Made by a program: the position numbers and the translations under genes. From the IMG/VR virus record IMGVR_UViG_3300010371_000043, positions 1 through 52,583 of that record: a stretch of 52,583 nucleotides of DNA. One strand, written 5' to 3'. The notes beneath the pieces are model-generated. The model made no database searches. It worked only from the letters and a program-made list of their open reading frames with translations, and had not been told where the DNA came from. Every line of letters starts with the position of its first letter. Positions within the stretch are counted from its first letter, which is position 1. This DNA comes from a virus. Positions 32,350-41,229 of this stretch are shown here, piece by piece.

Positions 32350-34336
32350 AGAAGTCACTCAGCATCGCCGACACCTCGGTTGCAGCTACGCGGGCGATCC
32401 GCGCCTCGCAGTCGCGCACGCCGTAGGAGACGACGAGATCGACGCCGTTCGGGTGCGCTGCCAGCCCGGCTGCGAACTCGATCTGCCGGTCGTGGAAGCA
32501 GAACGGCACGGAGAGCCGGCGCAGCGTATGGTCCTCGCTGAGCCACACCCAGCGGTGGATATAGACACGCCGGTAATCGCCGGGGTCGATCGCCTCGTGG
32601 ACGATGCCCAACCACCCATTCTTGAACTTGATTAGCGGGCTACCACCACTGATGTTGTCAACTGCCGGGAGACCCACTTTGACTGATATACCGTCGCTGG
32701 CGCGGATCGTATCAAGTCGGTCGATATAGAACAGATGGTCATCTGGGATCGGCATCCAGTTCTTCTCGCACGTCGAACCGTTCGAAAGCGCCTTCCATTC
32801 GGTGATCTCCCACCCATCGTCGAGTTGACAGAGAATTTGCTGCGGCATTCCCGACGCAAGCTGTTCGCGGATGCAGGCGGTCGCCATCCAGAACCCGCCA
32901 TGGTGGAAGAGGCGCATGTCCTCCAAGCCGGTGACGAGATCGAACGCGGGCGCCGGCCGCTCCCACATGATCTCCATTTGTCCGGCCCTGTTAACGAGAT
33001 CGTTGTCAAGCCGCACAAACAGGTTGATGGTGTTGATCGGGTTGGTGCCGTTGGCCTCACTCCCGTCCTTCTTGATCAGGTAGCGGCCGTCGCCGTCGAT
33101 CGTGTAATTCACCGTGCGAACGATCGCGCATAAGCCGCCCGTGTCCGGGTCGTTCGCCACTGATGGGTTCATCGCGGTGTAACCCGCGGGTGGTCGCACC
33201 TCGATCAGCTTAGACGAGAACGAGGGACAGTGCGCGCTGAGCGGCTTGACGTACCAGCGCAGGTTCTGTCGCGCGCCCCAACGCACGTGTGGCGGCACCG
33301 AGGGATCGAGCGCCAAGCTATTCGCACAGGCGGCGCCGCGCTTCTTGTCCTCATCGGTCCCATAGAACCCGAGGATCGTGTACTCTTCCTTGAAGCCCCA
33401 GTTGTAGACCCAATCCGGCACGAAGAGGAGATCGTCCGGCCGCTTCGCGCCGTAACCGGCGCGAAGGAACATGAGGGCGGTCGCCTGCTGGCCGGGCTTT
33501 AAGCGATAGTGCTTGGTGAGATCGTGGAGCACTTCGGCGCGCTGCGGGCGCATACTGTAGGCCGTCAGCATGTCGGTAACGAACTGGCTCTCGACCCCTT
33601 GGTTGTTCATGCAATGGGCAAGCTTGACTTGTGCGTTATGAACCTCTTCGTCCCAGCCGCCGATCGCGATCCGCTTGCGGTAGGCGAACTCCGCGGACGC
33701 CCACTTCCCTATGTCCATGTACGAGTTGCCGAGATAGAACCATGTCCGTGGGTTCTCGGGGTCACACTCCAACTCCGCTGTCAGAAGGACGATGTCCCGT
33801 TCGGCCTTGTTCGTCCGGTTGGCGCCGTCGGCATGGTCGAGGAAGTCGACACCGGTGAGTTGTCCGGCGACCGCGATATCCAGATACTCGTGTGTGGCAC
33901 CCCGGTAGAGCGCGGTCGCCTTGGTGTTGAGCAGGCGCGTGTTCGCATAGGAGACACCGCCGGCGCACTGCAGCACCGTATAAGCGGGCGCGTCTTTCCG
34001 CAGGTTAGAGAACGGCGCCGGGATGGTCGGGTCCACCCGCATTTCCATGTCGGCATCGCAGAGAAGGAAGAAGTCGGCGGGGTGGCGTCGCTGCTGCGCG
34101 CGGCCGAGAGCGAGCGCGTCGTTGCGCGCCTGCGAGAAGTCACGGAACGCCCCTTTACCGATGACGCCGGGGATCAAGCGGTCCTTGAAGAACTGCTTGA
34201 TCACCTCGATCGTCTCGTCGGTCGAGCCCGTGTCGAGAATGGCGTAGTTGGAAATGTAGGGCGCAACGGAAGCGAGGCAACGCTCAATGCGCGCAGCCTC
34301 GTTCTTCACGATCATATTCAAACACAGTCGGGTCAT
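32339..34336 (-). CDS. GT2 glycosyltransferase fused to TPR and GH130-like propeller (665 aa)
   Basis: Residues 1-~190 are a family 2 glycosyltransferase: MIVKNEAARIERCLASV, LDTGSTDETIEVI and the D-x-D metal site in LLCDADMEM (Asp94-Asp96). Residues ~195-290 are TPR-like helices (PRTWFYLGNSYMDIGKWASA). Residues ~350-665 look like a five-bladed propeller of the GH130/GH43-like superfamily (SGGSPLIKFKNGWLGIVHEA, FHDRQIEFAAGLAAHPNGVD). This fusion is known in bacterial glycan-modification proteins. It lies next to two collagen-like protein genes and upstream of the other two cassette genes, so I infer it glycosylates virion proteins; modification of host glycans is the alternative. Confidence 0.7.
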   Translation of the reverse strand: MTRLCLNMIVKNEAARIERCLASVAPYISNYAILDTGSTDETIEVIKQFFKDRLIPGVIGKGAFRDFSQARNDALALGRAQQRRHPADFFLLCDADMEMRVDPTIPAPFSNLRKDAPAYTVLQCAGGVSYANTRLLNTKATALYRGATHEYLDIAVAGQLTGVDFLDHADGANRTNKAERDIVLLTAELECDPENPRTWFYLGNSYMDIGKWASAEFAYRKRIAIGGWDEEVHNAQVKLAHCMNNQGVESQFVTDMLTAYSMRPQRAEVLHDLTKHYRLKPGQQATALMFLRAGYGAKRPDDLLFVPDWVYNWGFKEEYTILGFYGTDEDKKRGAACANSLALDPSVPPHVRWGARQNLRWYVKPLSAHCPSFSSKLIEVRPPAGYTAMNPSVANDPDTGGLCAIVRTVNYTIDGDGRYLIKKDGSEANGTNPINTINLFVRLDNDLVNRAGQMEIMWERPAPAFDLVTGLEDMRLFHHGGFWMATACIREQLASGMPQQILCQLDDGWEITEWKALSNGSTCEKNWMPIPDDHLFYIDRLDTIRASDGISVKVGLPAVDNISGGSPLIKFKNGWLGIVHEAIDPGDYRRVYIHRWVWLSEDHTLRRLSVPFCFHDRQIEFAAGLAAHPNGVDLVVSYGVRDCEARIARVAATEVSAMLSDFYEG

Positions 34337-34367
34337 TTTGCACGGACCTTCGGTTGGGGGTCATATT

Positions 34368-35054
34368 TTAGCGGCTGGGGCTCGGGCCTCCATGGGAGAT
34401 TTTGAACCACGCCCCCGTCAGGCCGATGAAGATACCGGTCTGGTTGGTGCCGGTCAGGCCCGTGACGCCGGTGTAGTTGAAGCCGGTCATGCTGACCGCC
34501 CCCGTCCCGCCGTTCGCGTTCCAGATCGCACCCGCAATGCCGGGGTCGACGCTCGGCGGTTTCCACACCGTTGTGGTGTTCAGCGGGCCGTAGCGGCCGG
34601 CGTAATCGCTGGCCACGCCGGTCGGCCCGGTGACGCCGGTGGCGCCGGTGGCCGAAGCCGCACCCGTTGCACCCGGCAAGGACGAGCCGCCCGTCGGGCC
34701 GGTCTGCCCGGTCGGTCCGGTGGCGCCGGTGGTCCCGGTGTTGCCGGCAGGTCCCTGCGGACCCTGATAGCCGGTCGAGCCGGTCGGACCCGTATTCAGG
34801 ATGCCGGGGCCGGTCGGGCCTACGCCCGTTGGGCCGGTCGGGCCAGTAAACGCCGCAGCGCCACCGCCCGTTGGTCCTTTGGCCCCGGTGGGGCCAAGCG
34901 GACCCGGGATGTTCTTTGCGTTGATCAGGTCGACGACTTCCTTGAGGGCCGCCGGGATACGGTTGTCGTCGTAGGTCATGTGGACGTCGGTGTCGTTCCG
35001 AACATCGGGGTCCGGTGTAACCGGGACCCCGAAGACGCTGTTTCCTACTGCCAT
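34368..35054 (-). CDS. Collagen-like protein, 228 aa (head/neck fibre candidate)
   Basis: An N-terminal anchor of ~50 residues with a short helix ([19 protein letters not shown]), Gly-X-Y repeats at ~50-148 ([20 protein letters not shown]), and a small beta C-terminus ([20 protein letters not shown]). The helix [10 protein letters not shown] matches [10 protein letters not shown] in the next collagen-like protein, so they share an attachment element. Placed between the portal and scaffold genes. Many triplets are Gly-Pro-Thr, and the Thr could accept sugars from the adjacent glycosyltransferases. Confidence 0.7.
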   Translation of the reverse strand: MAVGNSVFGVPVTPDPDVRNDTDVHMTYDDNRIPAALKEVVDLINAKNIPGPLGPTGAKGPTGGGAAAFTGPTGPTGVGPTGPGILNTGPTGSTGYQGPQGPAGNTGTTGATGPTGQTGPTGGSSLPGATGAASATGATGVTGPTGVASDYAGRYGPLNTTTVWKPPSVDPGIAGAIWNANGGTGAVSMTGFNYTGVTGLTGTNQTGIFIGLTGAWFKISHGGPSPSR

Positions 35055-35066
35055 GTCAGCCTCCTA

Positions 35067-35576
35067 TTAACCGGCCGAGACGGTGAGGACGCCCGCGTTC
35101 ACCCAGACCTGTCCGTTGGCATGCGGGTCGGAGGTCGGCGGGATGATGACGATGCCAACGGTGCCCGACGGCCCGGTCGGGCCGGTTGCTCCGGTGGGGC
35201 CAGCAGGACCTGCAGGACCGACAACGCCGGTGCCCGTCGGGCCGGTGGGGCCGGTGACGCCATTGGCGGCGCCGGTTGCGCCTGCGGCGCCCGCGGGACC
35301 AGTGGCGCCGGGCCCTGTCGGTCCGGTGACGCCCGTGATGCCCTGTACGCCGTTCGGACCCTGCGGTCCGGGGACTGAAATGTTGGTGCCGGTCGGGCCG
35401 GTGCTGCCGGCAGGGCCGGTGTTGCCCGTCGCGCCGGTGGAGGCGCCGGTCGGTCCGGCTGGGCCGGTGACGCCGGTGGGGCCGCCCACGCTGCCATTGT
35501 TGATGACGTCGACCACCTGCTTGAGGACGCTACCCAGCATGTTGCGGTCGTAGTTGCGTGAGCTAAGAATTGCCAT
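35067..35576 (-). CDS. Collagen-like protein, 169 aa (head/neck fibre candidate)
   Basis: Anchor [20 protein letters not shown] (helix [12 protein letters not shown]), ~110 residues of Gly-X-Y triplets rich in GPT/GPA, and a short beta tail ([20 protein letters not shown]). The anchor is related to that of the 228-residue neighbour; the tail is reduced. It lies directly after the portal gene. The ~90-base gap to the portal stop has no other gene. Confidence 0.7.
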   Translation of the reverse strand: MAILSSRNYDRNMLGSVLKQVVDVINNGSVGGPTGVTGPAGPTGASTGATGNTGPAGSTGPTGTNISVPGPQGPNGVQGITGVTGPTGPGATGPAGAAGATGAANGVTGPTGPTGTGVVGPAGPAGPTGATGPTGPSGTVGIVIIPPTSDPHANGQVWVNAGVLTVSAG

Positions 35577-35668
35577 CGAAGTCCCCTGTCAGTTTTCACT
35601 GGCCTCAGCCCCATCGGCTGAACATGCCCGCGAGAGCACCACACTCACCTTAAAAAGCTCTTAAGAGA

Positions 35669-37969
35669 TCAGCCCACGCCCCCCGTAACCTGTTTGGCGC
35701 CGGGGCCCGGCTGGTTGCCGAGAAGATGCGTCTGGGGTCCCATCGACTTGGAAAGCGGCGAGGGCTGCGCGCCCTGCGCTTGGCTGGCTTCGCTCGACAG
35801 GTCCATGGACGGATTGTTCGTCGCGGTGACGCCCGAGGGCGGCAGCGCGCCGCTACCCGGGGGCGTGCCGATGTGTGCCGGCGGGCCTTCGCCCATCTGC
35901 TCGTGCTGCGCGAGGACGCCGGACGTCAACTCCTTGGTGATCAGCTTGACACCGGCAGCAACACCTTCTTGGACGTTCTTCTGGATCAGCGCGTCGATGT
36001 CGCCACCCTGCTGCGACTGCTGCTGTTGCTGCTTCATCATCTGGTCGATGGCGTCCTCGCTCGGGACGATGTCGTCGCCCGGCATACCGATCGTCGTCGA
36101 CACACTGCGCAGCACGGTCGAGCGGCCCTTGAGCCCCATGATCTTCATGTCAGTCGGGTTGTTCGTTGCCTGCAGGAACTCGATTTGTCGCTGGCGCAGG
36201 GTCTCGCGCTGGATCGCCACGTTGACGCCCTGCACGGTGACCTTCTCCTCGCCGGTGAGTAGCCCACTCGTATCGGTCAACATCAACAGGTCGAACAGTT
36301 GGAGAAGACATTCCTCCAACACGTCACGGTCGATGTTCGCGCTCACTGTCTGCAAAATCTTCGAGGCATTCCCCATGAGCATCGCTAGGCCCGATGCGGT
36401 CCTGCCAGCACCACCACCAGCCTGCCCACCGACATACTTCGGGATCGCCGAGACGTCGTCCGCAATGCTGATGAACTCCTGATACACTTGGATCAGCGGC
36501 GCCGCGTTGTTCGCCGGCATGAAGAAGCTGATCGGCTGCTTCGTCTGGCTCTGAACGGGGTCGCTGCGGACATGCCATCGCTTCCATGGATACAGGTCCT
36601 CTCCGTTTTCCTCGGGCGCGAGCATGTCGTCGTTGACCACGACCTGTGGTCCCGACGAGATCGAGACGTTGTTTACAATCGACCGGAGGGTGGCGTTCGC
36701 GACTTCTTGTAGGTCTTGAAGCAGATCGGTGAGGCCGTTCCCGACGGGCGTGCCCGGGACTTTCTCGAAAGACGTGATGAAATAGGGATGACGCTGGCGC
36801 GGTGACGGGGAGAGGTGGGCTTTAATGACATGACTGCCCACAACCCAGATTTGAACGTGGTAATCGCGGAGTTCATCCGGGACCGCCATTCCATAATCCT
36901 GCAGCAGACGCCCTTGAACATTGCCGTTGAACTCCATCATGGAGATCATCCCGGAGCGGTTCCACGCTGGGTTCTCACGGTTTTCGAGGACGCTGCGCTC
37001 GGCGTCGGTCGTGTCCCAGTTGTCATAGAGGCCGCCTCGACCGTACTCGTCGAGCACCATCCTGATCTCGTCCTGATTGTAGCCGGGGAGATCAAGCAGA
37101 TCGTTAAGCTCGGCGCGGGTGACGCGCAGCTTCTCGATCACATTGGCGTTCGCGATGTCGGCCACGCCCGGCGTGAACCAGAGGTCGAACGGCGAGACCC
37201 GGTTCCACGTCAGCGTGGGCACCTGCTGCACCGTCGGCTGGCCGCCACCTTTGCCCCATGTCACCTTCGGGCAGACCTTGACGACGGGACCCTTGATACA
37301 GGCAAACGGGAAGATCGGCAGGTCGACCAAGAACTCGGCGAGCGCGTGATAGAAGCCGCCCTGCCGCAGCATGTCCTCGATCTTGTCCTCGCTCGCGCGG
37401 GCCTGTTTGGTCGCCTTCTTCTTGGCGGCCTCCTCGGCCTGATCGAGCAGGTTGCGCTTGCGGTCCGCCATGTCGGACGGCGACGGCGGCTGGCCAAGTT
37501 GCTGGGTCACCATCTGACCCTCTTGCTGGATCAACTGGTCGATCTGCGCCTTGACGTCGTCCGGGATGTCGGGGTCCGCCGGCGCTTGGAGCGCCCACGG
37601 CTGGTCCTGCCCGAGGTAGATGTCCCGCAACAACGACGACGCCGCGCGGCACTTCTGCGCGATCATGCGCGCGTAGACCGTCGAGCCGCCCATCTTGGTG
37701 ATCTCGACGAGCTTGGTCGGATCGTACTGACCGTTGAATGTGCGCAACGCCGCGAGCATCCGATTGGACCAGCCCGCCTGCGTGTTGCGGTGGTTTCGGA
37801 AAATCTCGAACTGTGCTTTCACATACCCGGCGAGTTCCGGGTACTGCGTGATGTTGCTCTGAGCGGCATCCTGAACCTGCGCCTTCTGTGTCGCGGCAGT
37901 CTGTAGCTGCTGCTCCAACTGAGCCGGCGCGGTAAACTGGATTACGCCCTCCTGTCCAAGATTGGCCAT
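35669..37969 (-). CDS. Portal protein (766 aa)
   Basis: The start at 37969 (MANLGQEGVIQFTAPAQLEQ) is preferred; the upstream extension would overlap the divergent promoter region. The size and pattern are those of large podovirus portals: WSNRMLAALRTFNGQYDPTK and MIAQKCRAASSLLRDIYLGQ (wing), PFDLWFTPGVADI, YFITSFEKVPGTPVGNGLTD, then the helical stem and crown (DLLQDLQEVANATLRSIVNN). The C-terminus is Gln-rich coiled coil and a disordered Pro/Gly tail. It forms the dodecameric DNA channel and docks with the terminase encoded next to it. High confidence. Confidence 0.88.
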   Translation of the reverse strand: MANLGQEGVIQFTAPAQLEQQLQTAATQKAQVQDAAQSNITQYPELAGYVKAQFEIFRNHRNTQAGWSNRMLAALRTFNGQYDPTKLVEITKMGGSTVYARMIAQKCRAASSLLRDIYLGQDQPWALQAPADPDIPDDVKAQIDQLIQQEGQMVTQQLGQPPSPSDMADRKRNLLDQAEEAAKKKATKQARASEDKIEDMLRQGGFYHALAEFLVDLPIFPFACIKGPVVKVCPKVTWGKGGGQPTVQQVPTLTWNRVSPFDLWFTPGVADIANANVIEKLRVTRAELNDLLDLPGYNQDEIRMVLDEYGRGGLYDNWDTTDAERSVLENRENPAWNRSGMISMMEFNGNVQGRLLQDYGMAVPDELRDYHVQIWVVGSHVIKAHLSPSPRQRHPYFITSFEKVPGTPVGNGLTDLLQDLQEVANATLRSIVNNVSISSGPQVVVNDDMLAPEENGEDLYPWKRWHVRSDPVQSQTKQPISFFMPANNAAPLIQVYQEFISIADDVSAIPKYVGGQAGGGAGRTASGLAMLMGNASKILQTVSANIDRDVLEECLLQLFDLLMLTDTSGLLTGEEKVTVQGVNVAIQRETLRQRQIEFLQATNNPTDMKIMGLKGRSTVLRSVSTTIGMPGDDIVPSEDAIDQMMKQQQQQSQQGGDIDALIQKNVQEGVAAGVKLITKELTSGVLAQHEQMGEGPPAHIGTPPGSGALPPSGVTATNNPSMDLSSEASQAQGAQPSPLSKSMGPQTHLLGNQPGPGAKQVTGGVG

Positions 37970-38070
37970 CGGTGGTTCCACGTTTGCGCCCGCGGAACAT
38001 AGCCGTGCCCCCCTAAAGAACTTCTTAACGCCATACCCGTAGCAATGGTGGGACGAAAGGGGCACCACCA

Positions 38071-38349
38071 ATGGACCAGCACGGCGCGTTCACCTACTGG
38101 CTCGGCAACGGCACGGCGGCAGCGGCGATCGTTGGCACATTGCTCGGCTGGGCTCCCGCAATCGCCGCCGTCATCGCCGGCGGCTGGTACCTTCTACAGA
38201 TGTACGAGAGCAAGACCGTGCAAGGATACGTGCGGGACCGCCGCATCCGCAGGTTGGCGCGGCTGAAAGCCTCAGCGATTATGTTGGAGGCGAAGCTCAA
38301 GCACGCCGAGACCCCGCTGCCGCCCGAGTTCACAACCCCGTCGCACTAA
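38071..38349 (+). CDS. Holin-like membrane protein, encoded against the surrounding operon (92 aa)
   Basis: The only rightward gene inside the leftward late region. AAAGGGG lies ~8 bases before the ATG. An N-terminal segment and one long hydrophobic stretch (AAAAIVGTLLGWAPAIAAVI to AGGWYLLQMYE, residues ~16-46) could be one or two membrane helices; a basic cytoplasmic tail (YVRDRRIRRLARLKASAIML) follows. This shape, including the LLQMYESKT transition, is typical of small phage holins. It is convergent with the terminase large gene (stops overlap by 4 bases) and divergent from the portal gene. It probably needs its own promoter in 37970-38070. Confidence 0.65.
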   Translation: MDQHGAFTYWLGNGTAAAAIVGTLLGWAPAIAAVIAGGWYLLQMYESKTVQGYVRDRRIRRLARLKASAIMLEAKLKHAETPLPPEFTTPSH

Positions 38350-39800
38350 GTCCAGCCCAGCGCCGATACCCGCTCGCGCTTCTTTCCGCGCGGGCGTAGT
38401 CGTCTGGTGATCTCCGGGACGACGCCGCCATGCACCACGAGCGAAACGTACTGCAGGTCGTCAGCGACGTGCGAGAAGCCCTCCGCGTCGTTCTTGTCGG
38501 GGACAGTGCGCAAGGCCCCCTGCTTCGTTTTCGTAAAACGATAGCCGCCAGCCATAGCGCGACACAAGAACGGGCACCCGCGTCTCGATATCATTAATGT
38601 AGGTCCACCGTTCGTCTGACGCGTGAGTAGGGCCTCCACAGCGCGCAACCTCGGCTCGATATCGTTCGTTGGTGCTGGAAAAGCCGGCAGGCCAAGCCTC
38701 GCCAGCGCGTCGAAGCAACTCTCTTCCGAGACGTTGCCCTTCGCAACACCAGACGGATCGCCCACAACGGCAACGCGGTAGCCAAGATATCGGTTCGACA
38801 AAAGGGCCGGGCGCAGGCTCTGATTGATGTGTTTCTCCAAACCAACGTTGGTACCGGGCACTTCCTGCAGCACCAAGAGGCGTCCCATATGATCCATCTG
38901 ACAGATAAGTGACCATGGATTTCTCCCGAAGTCTTGACCAACCAGCAGCGGGTAGCCGGGGATCGGCATGACGTCATCGACTATGTGAAAATCTGTACGA
39001 AACGAGTTCTTGAACACAGCGGCGCCGCTGGGGTCGTCGCCGTACTGGGCCTTGACGTAGCGGCGGACCCAGTCGCTGTCCTCGCCGTACATTTCGACGA
39101 ATCGCTCGTAATACTTGCGCCCCTGCGCAAGTCGCGCCGGGTGATCCACAGGGAGCGACATCGACGCTTCATTTTGCACCAACCAGTTCAGGTTCTCGGC
39201 GTTCGGCGCGAGCCCGCTCGGCTGTCGGAAGATCGACCAATTCGGCCGCGGGTTCTCCATGAATTCATGCCACGGCGTCATTTCTGTCGGGAAGTTCGTA
39301 TCAGCCACGAGGCCGTACCACGAAGGAGTACCGTCGTCACCAGAAGGATAACGACCGAGACGCCCAGAGATAGGACCAATAACATCGAGGTCCATTTCAA
39401 TGCACTCTGACAGCCACGCGCCAGTAAGCTGCATAGACAGCAGACGCGACTGGTCCTCAGCATTTTCCAGCGGGATGAACACCCATTCGGATCGCACATT
39501 GTCGAACTCCAAATGGAAGGTGTTCTCGGAGACCTTCCAGTTGCCGAAGCCGCGGAGCCACTGCTGGCAATCCTTGAGCACGGTGTCTTTCAATTGCTTT
39601 AACGTCTGCCGCACAATCGCGTGGCGGGTGTGCCGGATGCCGTCCTTGCCGGGCGCCTGCACCGAGGAGCGTTTCAGCAACTCGATGACACACGCGGTCG
39701 TCTTGCCGGAACCGACCGGCCCGGCAATGAGCCGCCCGAAGGCTTCTGACTTCATAAACCGCGCGCAGGTGGGGGGAGCCGTGTAGTTCAGTTCAGCCAT
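38346..39800 (-). CDS. terL: Terminase large subunit
   Basis: 484 residues. ATPase: Walker A GPVGSGKT at 27-34; the Walker B-like strand is GAWLSECIEMD, with Ser in place of the usual Asp/Asn before Glu. Nuclease (RNase H-like): acidic residues in LLVGQDFGRNPW, RVAVVGDPSG and SHVADDLQYV. The enzyme pumps DNA through the portal and cuts concatemers. The length is typical. It follows the metallophosphoesterase gene with 3 bases between, and the candidate small subunit lies just upstream. The N-terminal KSEAFGRLIAGPVG and this gene order suggest a T7/N4-like rather than siphoviral packaging system. Confidence 0.92.
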   Translation of the reverse strand: MAELNYTAPPTCARFMKSEAFGRLIAGPVGSGKTTACVIELLKRSSVQAPGKDGIRHTRHAIVRQTLKQLKDTVLKDCQQWLRGFGNWKVSENTFHLEFDNVRSEWVFIPLENAEDQSRLLSMQLTGAWLSECIEMDLDVIGPISGRLGRYPSGDDGTPSWYGLVADTNFPTEMTPWHEFMENPRPNWSIFRQPSGLAPNAENLNWLVQNEASMSLPVDHPARLAQGRKYYERFVEMYGEDSDWVRRYVKAQYGDDPSGAAVFKNSFRTDFHIVDDVMPIPGYPLLVGQDFGRNPWSLICQMDHMGRLLVLQEVPGTNVGLEKHINQSLRPALLSNRYLGYRVAVVGDPSGVAKGNVSEESCFDALARLGLPAFPAPTNDIEPRLRAVEALLTRQTNGGPTLMISRRGCPFLCRAMAGGYRFTKTKQGALRTVPDKNDAEGFSHVADDLQYVSLVVHGGVVPEITRRLRPRGKKRERVSALGWT

Positions 39801-39803
39801 AAA

Positions 39804-40907
39804 TCACTTCCACTGTAGCCACGCCACGTTCTCGCGGGCGACCTTGCGACCTTCCAGCAAGACTTCCCAGCGGGCGGTGATGCCGTGCTCGGGATGCACG
39901 AAGAACAGTGCCTGCGAGGGGCGCGAGAACGGGGCGCGCAGCTTGAGCTTGGCGTACTCGTCGTAGCCCTTGAGGGCGCCGTTGACGATAACGCTCGGCA
40001 ACCAGAGCATCTGGTGATAGTGCCCCATCAGCAAGTGGTCGAAGTCCGCGCCGATAGCCGCCTCGCTGCGGCCGACCTTGAACGTGCCGCGCATGATTGG
40101 GCCGATCGCCCCAATAATTCCGTCGCCACCGGAGGTGCCGAGGCTGTCGCCGTGGGTGAGGAGGAACCGCTCGCCATACACCGAGAAATGGGCATCGGCA
40201 TCGACCGGGATGTGGAACTGAATGCGCTTGTCTTTGCGGAAGTGTCGCTCCAAATTGCAGTAGATGTTCCAGTCGAACGAAGTATAAACTCTTCCCTTCA
40301 TCCGCATCTTCTTGGTGGAGCGGCCGTGATTACCTACCACGCACGGCACGAATACTCGGCCGAACTTGTCGGCCATCTGCTCTAACCCTGCAGCAATCAT
40401 GTCGGAGAGATCGTTGACCGCTTGGTGCGGTGTGCGATCATTCGTCTCGGCGAGTTCTTCGTGGATGTCGCCTGAGATCATGTCGCCCCCGAGACAGATC
40501 ACGATGCCCGGATACTTGACGTTCGCCCGCCCCATGTGGTTCTCGCAGAGGTCGATGGTGATGTTCACCAGCCGCGTGAACCGCTCCTTTGCCACCTTGT
40601 TGTTGAAGACGTTGACGCCCCCGACTTGGTCTGGGAAGACCCGCTCTCCGTAGTGGAAGTCCGACCAGATGGTGACCGGACCGCCGCGGGCGCCGTTCTT
40701 GACGCCCTTCCCGGAGAGCCACACTGGTGGCTCTGGGGTGTGTGCCGCAAGATTGTAAATCTCCTGTCGGATTTTCTCGGCGGTGTCTTCGGCGCGCTGC
40801 AGCCCTTGGATCACGCGCTTGGTATCAAGTAACTCCGCATTCTTCTTCTTGATGATGTCCATCGCGTCTTGAAGCTGCTGCTCTACGGTTTTCTTTGCGC
40901 CGGCCAT
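39804..40907 (-). CDS. Calcineurin-like metallophosphoesterase (367 aa)
   Basis: All five metallophosphoesterase motifs are present: SDFHYGE (82-88), GGD (140-142), GNH (192-194), THGD (251-254) and GHYH (295-298), giving the usual two-metal site. Residues 1-50 are coiled coil (EQQLQDAMDIIKKKNAELLD). The family includes nucleases such as SbcD/Mre11 and small phosphatases; the GNHGR and GHYH forms resemble DNA-processing phage enzymes, but the substrate is not determined. It lies between the two terminase candidates, so a role in packaging-associated DNA end processing or repair is possible. Confidence 0.85.
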   Translation of the reverse strand: MAGAKKTVEQQLQDAMDIIKKKNAELLDTKRVIQGLQRAEDTAEKIRQEIYNLAAHTPEPPVWLSGKGVKNGARGGPVTIWSDFHYGERVFPDQVGGVNVFNNKVAKERFTRLVNITIDLCENHMGRANVKYPGIVICLGGDMISGDIHEELAETNDRTPHQAVNDLSDMIAAGLEQMADKFGRVFVPCVVGNHGRSTKKMRMKGRVYTSFDWNIYCNLERHFRKDKRIQFHIPVDADAHFSVYGERFLLTHGDSLGTSGGDGIIGAIGPIMRGTFKVGRSEAAIGADFDHLLMGHYHQMLWLPSVIVNGALKGYDEYAKLKLRAPFSRPSQALFFVHPEHGITARWEVLLEGRKVARENVAWLQWK

Positions 40908-41229
40908 TCGTGTATCTCCAAGTTCGCTCGTGACCCTTTGGGGAGTGGGAGTATCTAAACGCCCGCTCCTTACTTTTTGGTGTCTTCCGGTATCGCTGCT
41001 CGATCGCTTGGCGCTTGGGAGACCAGTCGAAACGTCGATGCGTTTCCCGCCCCTTCGGCGATTGGTCGAAGCGCCTGCGCACGATCTTGCCCTTCGGCGT
41101 CGACTGGAATTTGGCCGACGCCAGCCGCAGATACACCTGCCGCCGATATTTCTTTAGGGGCCCCGACCACAAGCCTCTCGTCGGCCCCAAGATTGATAGT
41201 AATAGTAAATCTCTCTCCCGTGGCGACAT
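40825..41229 (-). CDS. Out-of-frame overlapping ORF with five 13-residue SPKG repeats (134 aa)
   Basis: This frame overlaps the end of the small-terminase candidate and the start of the phosphoesterase. It encodes five consecutive 39-base units (about 41105-40910): STPKGKIVRRRFDQ, SPKGRETHRRFDW, SPKRQAIEQRYRK, TPKSKERAFRYSH, SPKGHERTWRYTN. The period is kept at the protein level (S/T-P-K at the start of each unit, aromatic near the end), which argues for present or past translation. Similar basic SPxGRxRxxRY repeats precede HNH domains in phage nucleases, including residues 29-38 of the endonuclease at 14638. It may be a remnant of such a gene. The start (41229) is uncertain. Confidence 0.4.
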   Translation of the reverse strand: MSPRERDLLLLSILGPTRGLWSGPLKKYRRQVYLRLASAKFQSTPKGKIVRRRFDQSPKGRETHRRFDWSPKRQAIEQRYRKTPKSKERAFRYSHSPKGHERTWRYTNGRRKENRRAAASRRDGHHQEEECGVT

